Assembly: GCF_900101545.1 (NCBI RefSeq) | Contig: NZ_FMZU01000002.1 | Location: 338,066-402,065 of the forward strand | Reading direction: 5' to 3' | DNA from: Variovorax sp. CF079 | GTDB taxonomy: Bacteria; Pseudomonadota; Gammaproteobacteria; Burkholderiales; Burkholderiaceae_C | Length of the DNA stretch: 64,000 bases | Made by a program: the position numbers and the translations under genes | Notes under the pieces: model-generated | Database searches by the model: none | What the model was told of the DNA's origin: nothing | What the model saw: the letters and a program-made list of their open reading frames with translations, nothing else | Shown: positions 26,263-34,410 of the stretch, in pieces | How the letters are laid out: each line of letters starts with the position of its first letter | How positions within the stretch are numbered: the stretch's first letter is position 1

Positions 26263-27551
26263 GCCGGCACCCCCTCTTTCTTGAACAGGTCGCGGAACAC
26301 CGGGTAGATGTCCTGCGCATCGGCCACCTTGCGCATCGCGAAGTTCTTGTGGGTTTCAACCAGCTGGCTGTATTCCTCCCACATGTTCTGCTCGGCGTCG
26401 GCGACCTGCACGTAGGCGTAGTAGCGCACCAGCGGCAGCAGATGATCGGTCAGCAGCTCGCGGCAGCGGCCGCTGTCCTGGTGCCAGTTGTCGCCGTCGC
26501 TGGCCTGGGCGCCGTAGATGTTCCATTCGTTGCTCGGGAACCGCGCGCGGACGATCTCGTGCATCAGCGTCAGCGCGCTGGAAACCACGGTGCCGCCGGT
26601 TTCGGTGGCATGGAAGAACTCCTCTTCGCTCACCTCGCTGGCCTGGGTGTGGTGGCGGATGAACACCAGTTCGATCTTCTCGTAGTGCCGGGTCAGGAAC
26701 AGGTACAGCAGCATGAAGAAGCGCTTCGACATGTCCTTGCGCGCTTCGTCCATCGAGCCCGACACGTCCATCAGGCAGAACATCACCGCCTTGGCCGAGG
26801 GCACCGGCACCCTGACGCGGTTGCGGTAGCGCAGGTCGATCGGGTCCAGGTAGGGCACGTGCTTGGCCTTGGCGCGAAGCTCCTCGAGCAGGGCTTCGGT
26901 TTCGCGGATCTCGCGCTGCACCAGCGCATCCGCCGCGCGCGGGCTGCGCTTGAGGTGCAGCAGGTGCGCCTCGAGTTCGCGGATCTCGCGCCGCGGGGCG
27001 CCGCCGAGCGCGATGCGCCGCGCCAGCGCGCCGCGCATGGAGCGCACGACGTGCAGGTTGGTGGGCATGCCGTCGCTGGTGAAGCCGGCGCGGTGGGTCT
27101 TCCATTCCGGCACCTCGGCCAGCTGGGTGCGGATCAGGTGGGGCAGGGCGAGGTCCTCGAAGAAGACCCGCATGAACTCTTCCTTGGTGAGGCGGAAGAC
27201 GAAGTCGTCTTCGCCGCCTTCGCCATCGCCGGCCTGCGAGCCGCTGCCCGCGCCGCCGCCGCCCTGCTGCGGCCGCTCGATGCGGTCGCCCTTGACGTAC
27301 TCGCGATTGCCGGGATGCACGTACTCGCGGTCGCCGCCCTGGCCATGGCCGAACACTGGCTCGGAGACATCGCGCTTGGGCAAGGTGATGTCCTCGCCCT
27401 GCTCGAGATCGCGAATGCTGCGGCCGCTGACGGCGCGCCGCACGGCTTCGCCGATCTGCTCGCGATAACGCCGCAGGAAACGCTCGCGGTTGCCGATGGA
27501 CTTGTTCTTTCCCGACAGACGGCGGTCGATGATCTGCTGCAGCATGGCCAC
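26259..27551 (-). CDS. yeaH: YeaH/YhbH family protein (DUF444)
   Basis: 430 aa from GTG. The N-terminal IIDRRLSGKNKSIGNRERFLRRYREQI and GGDREYVHPGNREYVKGDRI match DUF444. A low-complexity GGGGAGSGSQAGDGEGGED linker follows. The C-terminal half has the VWA-like VMFCLMDVSGSMDEARKDM with a MIDAS DxSxS. AAGGAG 8 bp upstream selects the GTG over the ATG two codons later. It works with the PrkA kinase and SpoVR in starvation or stress adaptation; the mechanism is unknown. Confidence 0.94.
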   Translation of the reverse strand: MAMLQQIIDRRLSGKNKSIGNRERFLRRYREQIGEAVRRAVSGRSIRDLEQGEDITLPKRDVSEPVFGHGQGGDREYVHPGNREYVKGDRIERPQQGGGGAGSGSQAGDGEGGEDDFVFRLTKEEFMRVFFEDLALPHLIRTQLAEVPEWKTHRAGFTSDGMPTNLHVVRSMRGALARRIALGGAPRREIRELEAHLLHLKRSPRAADALVQREIRETEALLEELRAKAKHVPYLDPIDLRYRNRVRVPVPSAKAVMFCLMDVSGSMDEARKDMSKRFFMLLYLFLTRHYEKIELVFIRHHTQASEVSEEEFFHATETGGTVVSSALTLMHEIVRARFPSNEWNIYGAQASDGDNWHQDSGRCRELLTDHLLPLVRYYAYVQVADAEQNMWEEYSQLVETHKNFAMRKVADAQDIYPVFRDLFKKEGVPA

Positions 27552-27573
27552 GGCAGGAACTCCTTTCAGCTCA

Positions 27574-29496
27574 TCATGAGCTCTTGCGAACGCGCAGATA
27601 CCACTCGCACAACAGGCGGACCTGCTTGGCGGTGTAACCCTTCTGCACCATGCGGTTGACGAAATCCTCGTGCTTCTTCAGCTCGTCGGCACTGCTCTTG
27701 GCATTGAAGCTGATGACCGGGAGGAGCTCTTCGGTGTTGGAGAACATCTTCTTCTCGATCACCGTGCGCAGCTTCTCGTAGCTGGTCCATAGCGGGTTTT
27801 TGCCCGCGTTGCCGGCGCGCGCGCGCAGCACGAAGTTGACGATCTCGTTGCGGAAGTCCTTGGGATTGCTGATGCCCGCGGGCTTTTCGATCTTCTCGAG
27901 CTCGGCGTTGAGCGAGCCGCGGTCGAAGACTTCGCCGGTGTCCTGGTCGCGGTACTCCTGGTCCTGGATCCAGTAGTCGGCGTAGGTCACGTAGCGATCG
28001 AAGATGTTCTGGCCGTACTCGGAGTAGCTTTCCAGGTAGGCGGTCTGGATCTCCTTGCCGATGAACTCCGCATAGCGCGGCGCCATCAGCTCCTTGATGT
28101 AGGAGAGGTACTTCTGCTCGGTCTCGGGCGCGAACTGCTCGCGCTCGATCTGCTGTTCGAGCACATACATGAGGTGCACCGGATTGGCGGCAACCTCGCT
28201 GCTGTCGAAGTTGAAGACCTTGGAGATGATCTTGAACGCGAAGCGGGTCGATACGCCGCTCATGCCCTCGTCGACGCCGGCGTAGTCGCGGTACTCCTGG
28301 ATCGACTTGGCCTTGGGATCGGTGTCCTTGAGGTTGTCGCCGTCGTAGACCTGCATCTTGCTGAAGATGCTGGAGTTCTCCGGCTCCTTGAGCCGCGTCA
28401 ACACCGAGAACTGGGCCATCATGCGCATCGTTCCGGGCGCACAGGGCGCCAGCGAGAGCGAGGAGTTGCGCACCAGCTTCTCGTAGATCTTGATCTCTTC
28501 GGAGACGCGCAGGCAGTACGGCACCTTGACGATGTAGATTCGGTCGAGGAAAGCCTCGTTGTTCTTGTTGTTGCGGAAGGCCTTCCATTCGCTTTCGTTG
28601 CTGTGGGCCAGCACGATGCCGTCGAAGGGAATGGCGCCGAAGCCTTCGGTGCCCTTGAAGTTTCCTTCCTGCGTGGCGGTCAGGAGCGGATGCAGCACCT
28701 TGATGGGCGCCTTGAACATCTCGACGAATTCCAGCAGGCCCTGGTTGGCCAGGCACAGGCCGCCGGAGTAGGCGTAGGCGTCGGGGTCGTCCTGCGCGAA
28801 GGTCTCGAGCTTGCGGATGTCGATCTTGCCGACCAGCGAGGAGATGTCCTGGTTGTTCTCGTCGCCCGGCTCGGTCTTGGCCACGGCGATCTGCCGCAGC
28901 ACCGAGGGATAGCGCTTGACGATCTGGAACTGCCGGATGTCGCCGCCGTACTCCTCGAGCCGCTTCACGGCCCAGGGCGACAGGATGCGCTGCAGGTAGC
29001 GGCGCGGGATGCCGTATTCCTTCTCGAGGATCTCCCCGTCTTCCGCGGCGTCGAAGAGACCGAGCGGCGACTCGTTGACCGGCGATCCCTTGATCGAATA
29101 GAAGGGCACCTGCTCCATCAGCTGCTTCAAGCGCTCCGCGATCGAGCTCTTGCCCCCGCCGACGGGACCGAGCAGGTAGAGGATCTGTTTCTTCTCTTCC
29201 AGGCCCTGTGCGGCGTGCCGGAAGTACGAGACCACCTGCTCGATTGCATCTTCCATGCCATAGAACTCCCTGAACGCAGGGTAGATCTTGATGACCTTGT
29301 TGGCGAAGATGCGCGACAGGCGCGGGTCGTTGCGCGTGTCGACCAACTCGGGTTCCCCGATCGCCTGGAGCATGCGCTCGGCGGCCGTCGCGTAAGCCCC
29401 GGGCTCGCGCTTGCAAATCTCAAGATATTCCTGCAGGGACAGGACCTCTTCGCGGGTCCGCTCGTAGCGGGCGGCGAAGTTACTGACGACATCCAT
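27574..29496 (-). CDS. prkA: PrkA-type serine protein kinase (YeaG)
   Basis: 640 aa. An AAA+-like domain carries the Walker A motif GPVGGGKSS at residues 110-118. The C-terminal region resembles eukaryote-like kinases and includes the DRYVTYADYWIQDQ stretch. ATG at 29496 is preceded by GGAGGT. In E. coli YeaG supports survival under nitrogen starvation and the operon is driven by RpoN and RpoS. Here a sigma-54-like element lies about 65 bp upstream. It heads the operon prkA-yeaH-spoVR, with 22 bp to yeaH. Confidence 0.96.
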   Translation of the reverse strand: MDVVSNFAARYERTREEVLSLQEYLEICKREPGAYATAAERMLQAIGEPELVDTRNDPRLSRIFANKVIKIYPAFREFYGMEDAIEQVVSYFRHAAQGLEEKKQILYLLGPVGGGKSSIAERLKQLMEQVPFYSIKGSPVNESPLGLFDAAEDGEILEKEYGIPRRYLQRILSPWAVKRLEEYGGDIRQFQIVKRYPSVLRQIAVAKTEPGDENNQDISSLVGKIDIRKLETFAQDDPDAYAYSGGLCLANQGLLEFVEMFKAPIKVLHPLLTATQEGNFKGTEGFGAIPFDGIVLAHSNESEWKAFRNNKNNEAFLDRIYIVKVPYCLRVSEEIKIYEKLVRNSSLSLAPCAPGTMRMMAQFSVLTRLKEPENSSIFSKMQVYDGDNLKDTDPKAKSIQEYRDYAGVDEGMSGVSTRFAFKIISKVFNFDSSEVAANPVHLMYVLEQQIEREQFAPETEQKYLSYIKELMAPRYAEFIGKEIQTAYLESYSEYGQNIFDRYVTYADYWIQDQEYRDQDTGEVFDRGSLNAELEKIEKPAGISNPKDFRNEIVNFVLRARAGNAGKNPLWTSYEKLRTVIEKKMFSNTEELLPVISFNAKSSADELKKHEDFVNRMVQKGYTAKQVRLLCEWYLRVRKSS

Positions 29497-29919
29497 AGAC
29501 ACCTCCATCGAGTCAGCGGGGCGCTGCCCGGAGTTTCCGTGCTGCACACGTTGCATCGTTCGCAGGAATGGTGCCAGGTATGGTGTGCACGCTTCGGATT
29601 CACTCCTCAAGCAGGAACTTGGTCAAAGCATAGAACAAAGAGCGCGTCCAGCAAATTGCTTTTCAAATAAGAATTGGCGCGTTGTTTAAAAGTTCCAACG
29701 AGAAACCGGAAGCATTAGTCAGATCGACCGAAAAATGTGTGACGCGCGAAGTCGGCCCCGGGGCAGGCTCTTCGTCGATCGTGCACGCAGGTTCTTTTCA
29801 TATGCCTTGAAACAGCAGTCGGGATACAACGCCCCGCCCTTGGTTATAGGCTACGCGCGACGTGAAAGCATCAGTAGTAGGCCGGTTGCTCGCAAGGCCG
29901 CGAGGAAAACCGCCTGCCG
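29497..29919. other. Intergenic region upstream of prkA
   Basis: 423 bp between the prkA start and the end of a Bug gene that reads toward it on the same strand. It is clearly more AT-rich than its surroundings around 29640-29720. I see no conserved coding frame, tRNA or strong terminator. It holds the sigma-54-like element at 29561-29576 and presumably activator sites farther up. Confidence 0.6.
29561..29576 (-). promoter_or_regulatory. Sigma-54-like promoter of prkA operon
   Basis: On the minus strand TGGCACC, four bases, CTGCG: GG and GC stand ten bases apart and the -24 box is perfect, while the -12 box departs from TTGCW at two positions. The predicted transcript would start near 29550 and have a leader of about 54 nt. 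It fits the known RpoN control of yeaGH in E. coli. Confidence 0.5.
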
Positions 29920-30906
29920 CTACTCGACCTTGCCGATCTTCCGGACGGCCTCGGTCATCATGGCGGCATCGGCGTTCCAGTACGACTGGAACTCCGGAGC
30001 GTCGAGGTAGGCGATGGGACTGCCCGCCTTCTCGATGACCTGCGCTACCGCCGGGTCCGCGGCGGCCTTGGCCGAGGCCGCGCGCAGCCGCCGCACGATG
30101 TCGTCCGGCGTGGCGGCGGGAACGAAAAGTCCCGACCACTGCGCGAACTTCACCTTGAACCCCGACTGCTCGAAGCTCGGTATCTCGGGCAGCGCAGCCA
30201 ACGGGCGCTCGCCCCAGTGCGCGAGTGCGCGCAGCTTGCCGGCCTTGATCTGCTGGACCACGGTCGACGGCCCGCTCGCGACCGCATCGACCTGCCCCGC
30301 GAGCAGCGCGACCACGGCGGGCCCCGCGCCGGTGTAGGGGATGTGGGTCATGCGAAAGCCGGCCGCATTCTTCAGCATCTCCATCGGCACGTGCATCGTG
30401 CCGTAGTTGCCCGAGCTGCCATAGTTGTAAGCGCCGGGCTTGGTGCGCGCGTCGGCGATGAACTCCGCCAGCGTCTTCCACGGCGCGTCCGCGCGCACGA
30501 CCAGGACCGTCGGATCGGCGGTGAAGCGCGCGATCGGCTTGAACTGGCTCGTCTGGTAGGCAGGCTTGCGCTCGAGGATGGCGTCGGCCTCCGGCAGGAT
30601 GGAGATCGAGGACAGGCTCAGCAGCACGGTGTAGCCGTCGGCTGGTGCGCGGGCCGCGAAGCCGATCCCTACCGCGCCGCCTGCGCCGGCCTTGTTCTCG
30701 ACGATCACGGATTGTTTCAGTTCGCGCGACAAGGCCTCGGCCACGGGCCGTGCCACCGTGTCCGCAACGCCGCCCGGCGGAAAAGGCACGACCATCGTGA
30801 TCGGCTTGTCGGGCCAGCCTGGCTGCGCGATCGCCGCCATGGCCGTGGCGCAGCAGGCGGCCGCGAGGAACGCGGCGCGCAGCAGCGCGTGTGGGTATGC
30901 ATGCAT
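29920..30906 (-). CDS. Bug/TctC-family periplasmic solute-binding protein
   Basis: 328 aa. The signal peptide ends near AAIAQ. Motifs: ITMVVPFPPGGVADTVARP, VIVENKAGAGGAVGIG, THIPYTGAGPAVVALLAGQVDAV, and WSGLFVPAATPDDIV. It follows an FAH-family hydrolase gene on the same strand by 38 bp and is likely in its operon. The pair, with a divergent GntR regulator, suggests uptake and cleavage of a keto-acid or aromatic ring-fission-type acid. No TctA or TctB partner is nearby. Confidence 0.91.
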   Translation of the reverse strand: MHAYPHALLRAAFLAAACCATAMAAIAQPGWPDKPITMVVPFPPGGVADTVARPVAEALSRELKQSVIVENKAGAGGAVGIGFAARAPADGYTVLLSLSSISILPEADAILERKPAYQTSQFKPIARFTADPTVLVVRADAPWKTLAEFIADARTKPGAYNYGSSGNYGTMHVPMEMLKNAAGFRMTHIPYTGAGPAVVALLAGQVDAVASGPSTVVQQIKAGKLRALAHWGERPLAALPEIPSFEQSGFKVKFAQWSGLFVPAATPDDIVRRLRAASAKAAADPAVAQVIEKAGSPIAYLDAPEFQSYWNADAAMMTEAVRKIGKVE

Positions 30907-30944
30907 GAGCTTGTCTCCATTTGTTGTAATGGGTACGTCCGCTT

Positions 30945-31814
30945 TCAGGCGAAGCGGTTTTCCAGCGTGCCGAGCCCGTCGATCTCGATGCGTACCGTGT
31001 CGCCTGCCTTCAGGTACTGCGGCGGCGACAGTCCCATGCCGACGCCGGCCGGCGTGCCGGTGGCGATCACGTCGCCGGGATACAGGGAGATGCCGCGCGA
31101 ACAAGTCTCGATCAGCGACGGAATGTCGAAGATGAAGTCGGTGGTCCGCGCATCCTGGCGGAGCTCGCCGTTGACCCAGCAGCGCACGCGGGTGCGCGTG
31201 CCGTCCAGCGTGTCGGCGCTCACGATCCAGGGCCCCATGGGGCAGAAGGTGTCGAAAGACTTGCCCAGGTCCCATTGCTGGTGGCGCATCTGCACGTCGC
31301 GCGCGGTGACATCGTTGACGATGGTGTAACCGAACACGTGCGACAGCGCCTCGTCGCGCGCGATGTTGCGGCCGCCCTTGCCGATGACCACGGCCAGCTC
31401 GGCTTCGTAATCGATCTGCGCCGACACCGACTCGCCCGGCAGCCGGACCTCGTCCTCTGGCCCGATCACGCATTCCGGCACCTTGGTGAACACGATCGGC
31501 CAGGCATCGGCCTTGGCCGTGTTGTTCCTGAAGACCGAGCCCGACAGCTCCTGGGCGTGCGCGTGGTAGTTGCGTCCCACGCAGAAGATGTTGCGGCGCG
31601 GCAGAGGCAGGGGGGCTTGGAGCCTTACTTTGCTCAGGGCAAGCGGCGCACCCGCAGGAGGCAAGGCCGCGCCGGAGGCTCGGTCTTCGATCAGGGACAG
31701 TGCGCCGCGTTGCACTTGGGCGTCGCTGAGTTCGAGCGGACTGACAGTCGCTCCGTCTTCCGAGACCAGGCCGACCTGGCGCCGGCCTTGATACTGATAG
31801 GTGGCAATGCGCAA
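30945..31814 (-). CDS. Fumarylacetoacetate hydrolase family protein
   Basis: 289 aa from a TTG start placed 6 nt after AAGGAG (31821-31826); no ATG fits. Family marks are IFCVGRNYHAHAQEL, IDYEAELAVVIGKGGRNI with the metal-binding Glu residues, FGYTIVNDVTARD, KSFDTFCPMGPWIV and GDVIATGTPAGVGMG. Members hydrolyse or decarboxylate 2-keto-diacids such as fumarylacetoacetate, acylpyruvates or oxepin derivatives. It is divergent from a GntR gene across a 121-bp spacer. Confidence 0.9.
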   Translation of the reverse strand: MRIATYQYQGRRQVGLVSEDGATVSPLELSDAQVQRGALSLIEDRASGAALPPAGAPLALSKVRLQAPLPLPRRNIFCVGRNYHAHAQELSGSVFRNNTAKADAWPIVFTKVPECVIGPEDEVRLPGESVSAQIDYEAELAVVIGKGGRNIARDEALSHVFGYTIVNDVTARDVQMRHQQWDLGKSFDTFCPMGPWIVSADTLDGTRTRVRCWVNGELRQDARTTDFIFDIPSLIETCSRGISLYPGDVIATGTPAGVGMGLSPPQYLKAGDTVRIEIDGLGTLENRFA

Positions 31815-31840
31815 AATGATCTCCTTATGGAGACCAAATG

Positions 31841-31859
31841 CTACCAATCGAGTACCAAG
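31841..31859. promoter_or_regulatory. Candidate GntR operator in FAH/regulator spacer
   Basis: Contains ACCAAT followed by GTACCAA, the same elements as the clear palindrome at 32681-32700 but with one poor half-site. ACCAA also occurs at 31833, 31843 and 31854, a 10-11 bp repeat. It sits 27 bp before the FAH start and 77 bp before the regulator start. Confidence 0.4.
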
Positions 31860-31935
31860 TGCACAATAGTGTCGCGCGCGCCGCGGTTGATACGATCGGC
31901 GCACTCCTCCATTTCATCCACCCAGCTTCGCGACC

Positions 31936-32607
31936 GTGTACAGCGCCCTGACCCTGCGGGAAGCCATTCTCGAAAACCTGAAATCGCGCACCTGGCGAGC
32001 CGGCCATCGCCTGCCGACCGAGCGCGAACTGTGCGGGCAGTTCGGGCTCAGCCGCGGGGCGGTGCGCCGCGTGCTGGCGGACCTGAAGGGGCGGGGCTTG
32101 ATCACCCAGACGGTGGGCAGCGGGACCTATGTCAGCGAAGCGGTTGCGCAGGCGCTCGCGGAGCTCAGCCATGGCGAGTCGCCGCTCGCGACCAGTCCTG
32201 CCGAACTGATGAGCGCGCGCCTGGTGCTCGAGCCCGCGATCATCGCGATGGTGGTCGGCAATGCCACGACCGCCGATTTCGCCCGGATGGAAGAGTGCTG
32301 CGACAGGGGCGAGGCGGCCGCGAGCCTCGAGGAATTCGAGCTATGGGACGGCAGGTTGCACGAGGCCATCGCCGGCGCCGCCCACAACGCCTTCATCTCG
32401 GCCGTGTTCCAGCGCATGAACGAGGTGCGCGCGCAAAGCGAGTGGGGGATGCTCAAGCGCCGCAGCGCGACGCCGGAGCGTCGGCTCGACTACCAGCGCG
32501 AGCATCGCGAGCTGGTCGCCGCGCTCAAGGACCGCGATGGCGCGCGCGCCGTGCAGCTTTGCCTGGAGCACCTGACGCACGTGCGTCGCAACCTGCTGGG
32601 GTACTGA
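31936..32607 (+). CDS. GntR/FadR-family regulator (FCD domain)
   Basis: 223 aa from GTG. The winged helix spans residues about 5-68 (LREAILENLKSRTWRAGHRLPTERELCGQFGLSRGAVR; LKGRGLITQTVGSGTYVS). The C-terminal FCD all-helical effector domain includes LWDGRLHEAIAGAAHN and YQREHRELVAALKDRDG with ligand/metal His residues. It is divergent from the FAH gene and precedes a Bug gene, and palindromes flank it on both sides. It is presumably the local repressor, responding to the acid handled by the FAH enzyme. Confidence 0.9.
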   Translation: MYSALTLREAILENLKSRTWRAGHRLPTERELCGQFGLSRGAVRRVLADLKGRGLITQTVGSGTYVSEAVAQALAELSHGESPLATSPAELMSARLVLEPAIIAMVVGNATTADFARMEECCDRGEAAASLEEFELWDGRLHEAIAGAAHNAFISAVFQRMNEVRAQSEWGMLKRRSATPERRLDYQREHRELVAALKDRDGARAVQLCLEHLTHVRRNLLGY

Positions 32608-32680
32608 GGGCCCGGACAAACCCGGCCTCGCATTGACCCGCTCGCCGCCGGCCGCTATTCTGGTTTTCAATTGGCACTGT

Positions 32681-32700
32681 TTGGTACCAATTCGTACCAA
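32681..32700. promoter_or_regulatory. 20-bp palindromic operator upstream of Bug gene
   Basis: TTGGTAC, six bases, GTACCAA: both 7-bp arms are perfect. It fits the TNGT-NNN-ACNA style of FadR-subfamily sites and lies 15 bp before the GTG of the Bug gene, where a bound repressor would block transcription or early elongation. A related half-site stands at 31841-31859. Confidence 0.6.
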
Positions 32701-32715
32701 TCATTGGAGAAGGCC

Positions 32716-33714
32716 GTGAAAAGACTTGCCACAGGCTGGCTGTTCAAGAAGACGGTCTGGAAGTACGTCGCCGCGGCACTGCTCCTCGTGATCGCGCCGT
32801 GGACAGCGGCCCAGGATTACCCCTCGCGCGCCGTGCGCATCGTCGTTCCCTTCGCTGCCGGCGGGCCCGCCGACGTTTACGCGCGCTTCATCGCCACGCG
32901 GCTCCAGGAAGCGCTCGGCCAGGGTTTCGTGGTGGACAACCGGCCCGGTGCGGGCTCGGTGATCGGCACCGATGCCGTGGCCAAGAGCCCGGCGGACGGC
33001 TACACGCTGCTGTTGATGTCCAACGCGCACACGGTCAACGAGTCGCTGATCCCGAACAAGCCCTTTCAGCTGATGCGCGACTTCCTGCCGGTTGCGGCGC
33101 TCAACTATTCCGACCTCGTGCTCGTCACCCGCAGCGGCTTGCCGGTGAACGATCTGGCCCAGCTGATCGCGCTGGCGAAGTCGAAGCCCGGTGCCTTGTC
33201 CTATGCGTCGTCGGGGCCCGGGACGCCGTATCACATGGCCGGCGAACTCTTCAAGGCGATGGCCGGTGTGTCGATCCTGCACATTCCCTACCGCGGTAGC
33301 GCCGGCGCGCGCACCGATGTGCTGGGCGGCCAGGTCGACATGATGTTCGACGCCGTGCCGACGATGGTGGAGCATGCGCGCGCCGGCAAGGTGAAGGCGA
33401 TCGCCACCACGGGGTTGACGCGCTCCGCCGTGACGCCCGAAGTACCGACCGTCGCCGAGGCCGGCGTACCGCGGTACGAGGCGACCATCTGGCTCGGCCT
33501 GATGGCACCCCGGGGCACGCCTGCAGCCGTCGTCGATCGGCTGAATGCCGAGCTCGTGAAGATCGTGTCCAACCCCGAGGTCGTGCGCGCGTGGAAGGCG
33601 CAGGGTGCGACGCCGATGGCCATGAACCCGGCGGAGTTCACCCGCTACATGAACGAAGATATCGAGAAATGGGCCCGCATCGTGAAGATCTCCGGCGCCA
33701 AGGCCGACCAATGA
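32716..33714 (+). CDS. Bug/TctC-family periplasmic solute-binding protein
   Basis: 332 aa from GTG, chosen because GGAG at 32706-32709 is 6 bp upstream. The signal-peptide core is VAAALLLVIAPWTAAQ. Bug segments: RIVVPFAAGGPADVYARFI, VVDNRPGAGSVIGTDAV, LHIPYRGSAGARTDVLGGQVDMMFD, TPAAVVDRLNAEL. The stop overlaps the start of the next gene (ATGA), which encodes a second, different binding-protein-like polypeptide. It lies downstream of a clear palindromic operator. Confidence 0.91.
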   Translation: MKRLATGWLFKKTVWKYVAAALLLVIAPWTAAQDYPSRAVRIVVPFAAGGPADVYARFIATRLQEALGQGFVVDNRPGAGSVIGTDAVAKSPADGYTLLLMSNAHTVNESLIPNKPFQLMRDFLPVAALNYSDLVLVTRSGLPVNDLAQLIALAKSKPGALSYASSGPGTPYHMAGELFKAMAGVSILHIPYRGSAGARTDVLGGQVDMMFDAVPTMVEHARAGKVKAIATTGLTRSAVTPEVPTVAEAGVPRYEATIWLGLMAPRGTPAAVVDRLNAELVKIVSNPEVVRAWKAQGATPMAMNPAEFTRYMNEDIEKWARIVKISGAKADQ

Positions 33715-34400
33715 ACCTTCTTTGCGCGGGCGCCGCGCAGGGCCTGGTCAAGGCCTTGCAGGATGCGTTTTTCGAGGCCACGGGCGAAAAGGTGGAAGGC
33801 CGTTTCGGCGCCGTCGGTGCGATGAAGGAGGCGCTGCTGGCGGGCGAGCCCTGCGACGTGCTGCTCGTCACCGCGTCGATGGTCGTGGCACTGCAGGCCG
33901 ATGGCCGGCTGGTGCCGGGCAGCGAAGCGGCGCTGGGGCGCGTGCGCACCGGCGTCGCCGCGCGAAGCGGCGAGCCGCTGCCCGCCATCGCGACGCCCGA
34001 GGCGCTGAAGGCCAGCCTGCTCGCGGCCACCGCCATCTATTTCCCCGACGCCGAGCGCTCGACCGCGGGCGTCCATTTCGCCTCGGTGCTGGCCAGGCTG
34101 GGGATCGCGGACATCGTGTCACCGCGCCTTCGCACCTTCCCGAACGGCGCGACGGCGATGCGCGCACTGGCTGCGGCGCCGGAGCCGGGCGCCATCGGCT
34201 GCACGCAGATCACGGAGATCAACTACACGCCCGGGATCGCGCTGGTGGGCGCCTTGCCCGAAGCCTTCGAACTCGCGACCGTCTACACCGCGGCGGCGAG
34301 CGTCAACGCCGTTGAGCCCGAGTCGGCCCGGCGCTTCATCGAATGGATCGCGGGGCCCCGCTCGCGCGCGCTGCGGGAGCAGGGCGGCTTCGAACCTTAG
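33711..34400 (+). CDS. ModA-like substrate-binding protein without signal peptide
   Basis: 229 aa. The fold is type II periplasmic-binding-like: LLCAGAAQGLVKALQDAFFEATGEKVEGRFGAVGAMKEALLAGEPCDVLLVTASM is the classic molybdate-binding-like opening, and the closing PESARRFIEWIAGPRSRALREQGGFEP is typical of ABC binding proteins. The N-terminus lacks a hydrophobic leader, and the frame upstream overlaps the Bug gene without offering one. It would therefore stay in the cytoplasm. It is translationally coupled to the Bug gene. The ligand is unknown; a cytoplasmic sensor or carrier is possible. Confidence 0.8.
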   Translation: MNLLCAGAAQGLVKALQDAFFEATGEKVEGRFGAVGAMKEALLAGEPCDVLLVTASMVVALQADGRLVPGSEAALGRVRTGVAARSGEPLPAIATPEALKASLLAATAIYFPDAERSTAGVHFASVLARLGIADIVSPRLRTFPNGATAMRALAAAPEPGAIGCTQITEINYTPGIALVGALPEAFELATVYTAAASVNAVEPESARRFIEWIAGPRSRALREQGGFEP

Positions 34401-34410
34401 GCTCGAGCCG

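Noticed and set aside
32671..32690. TGGCAC followed by TTTGG as a sigma-54 promoter before the Bug gene
   Set aside because: The GC of the -12 box is absent at the required ten-base spacing, so only the -24 half matches.
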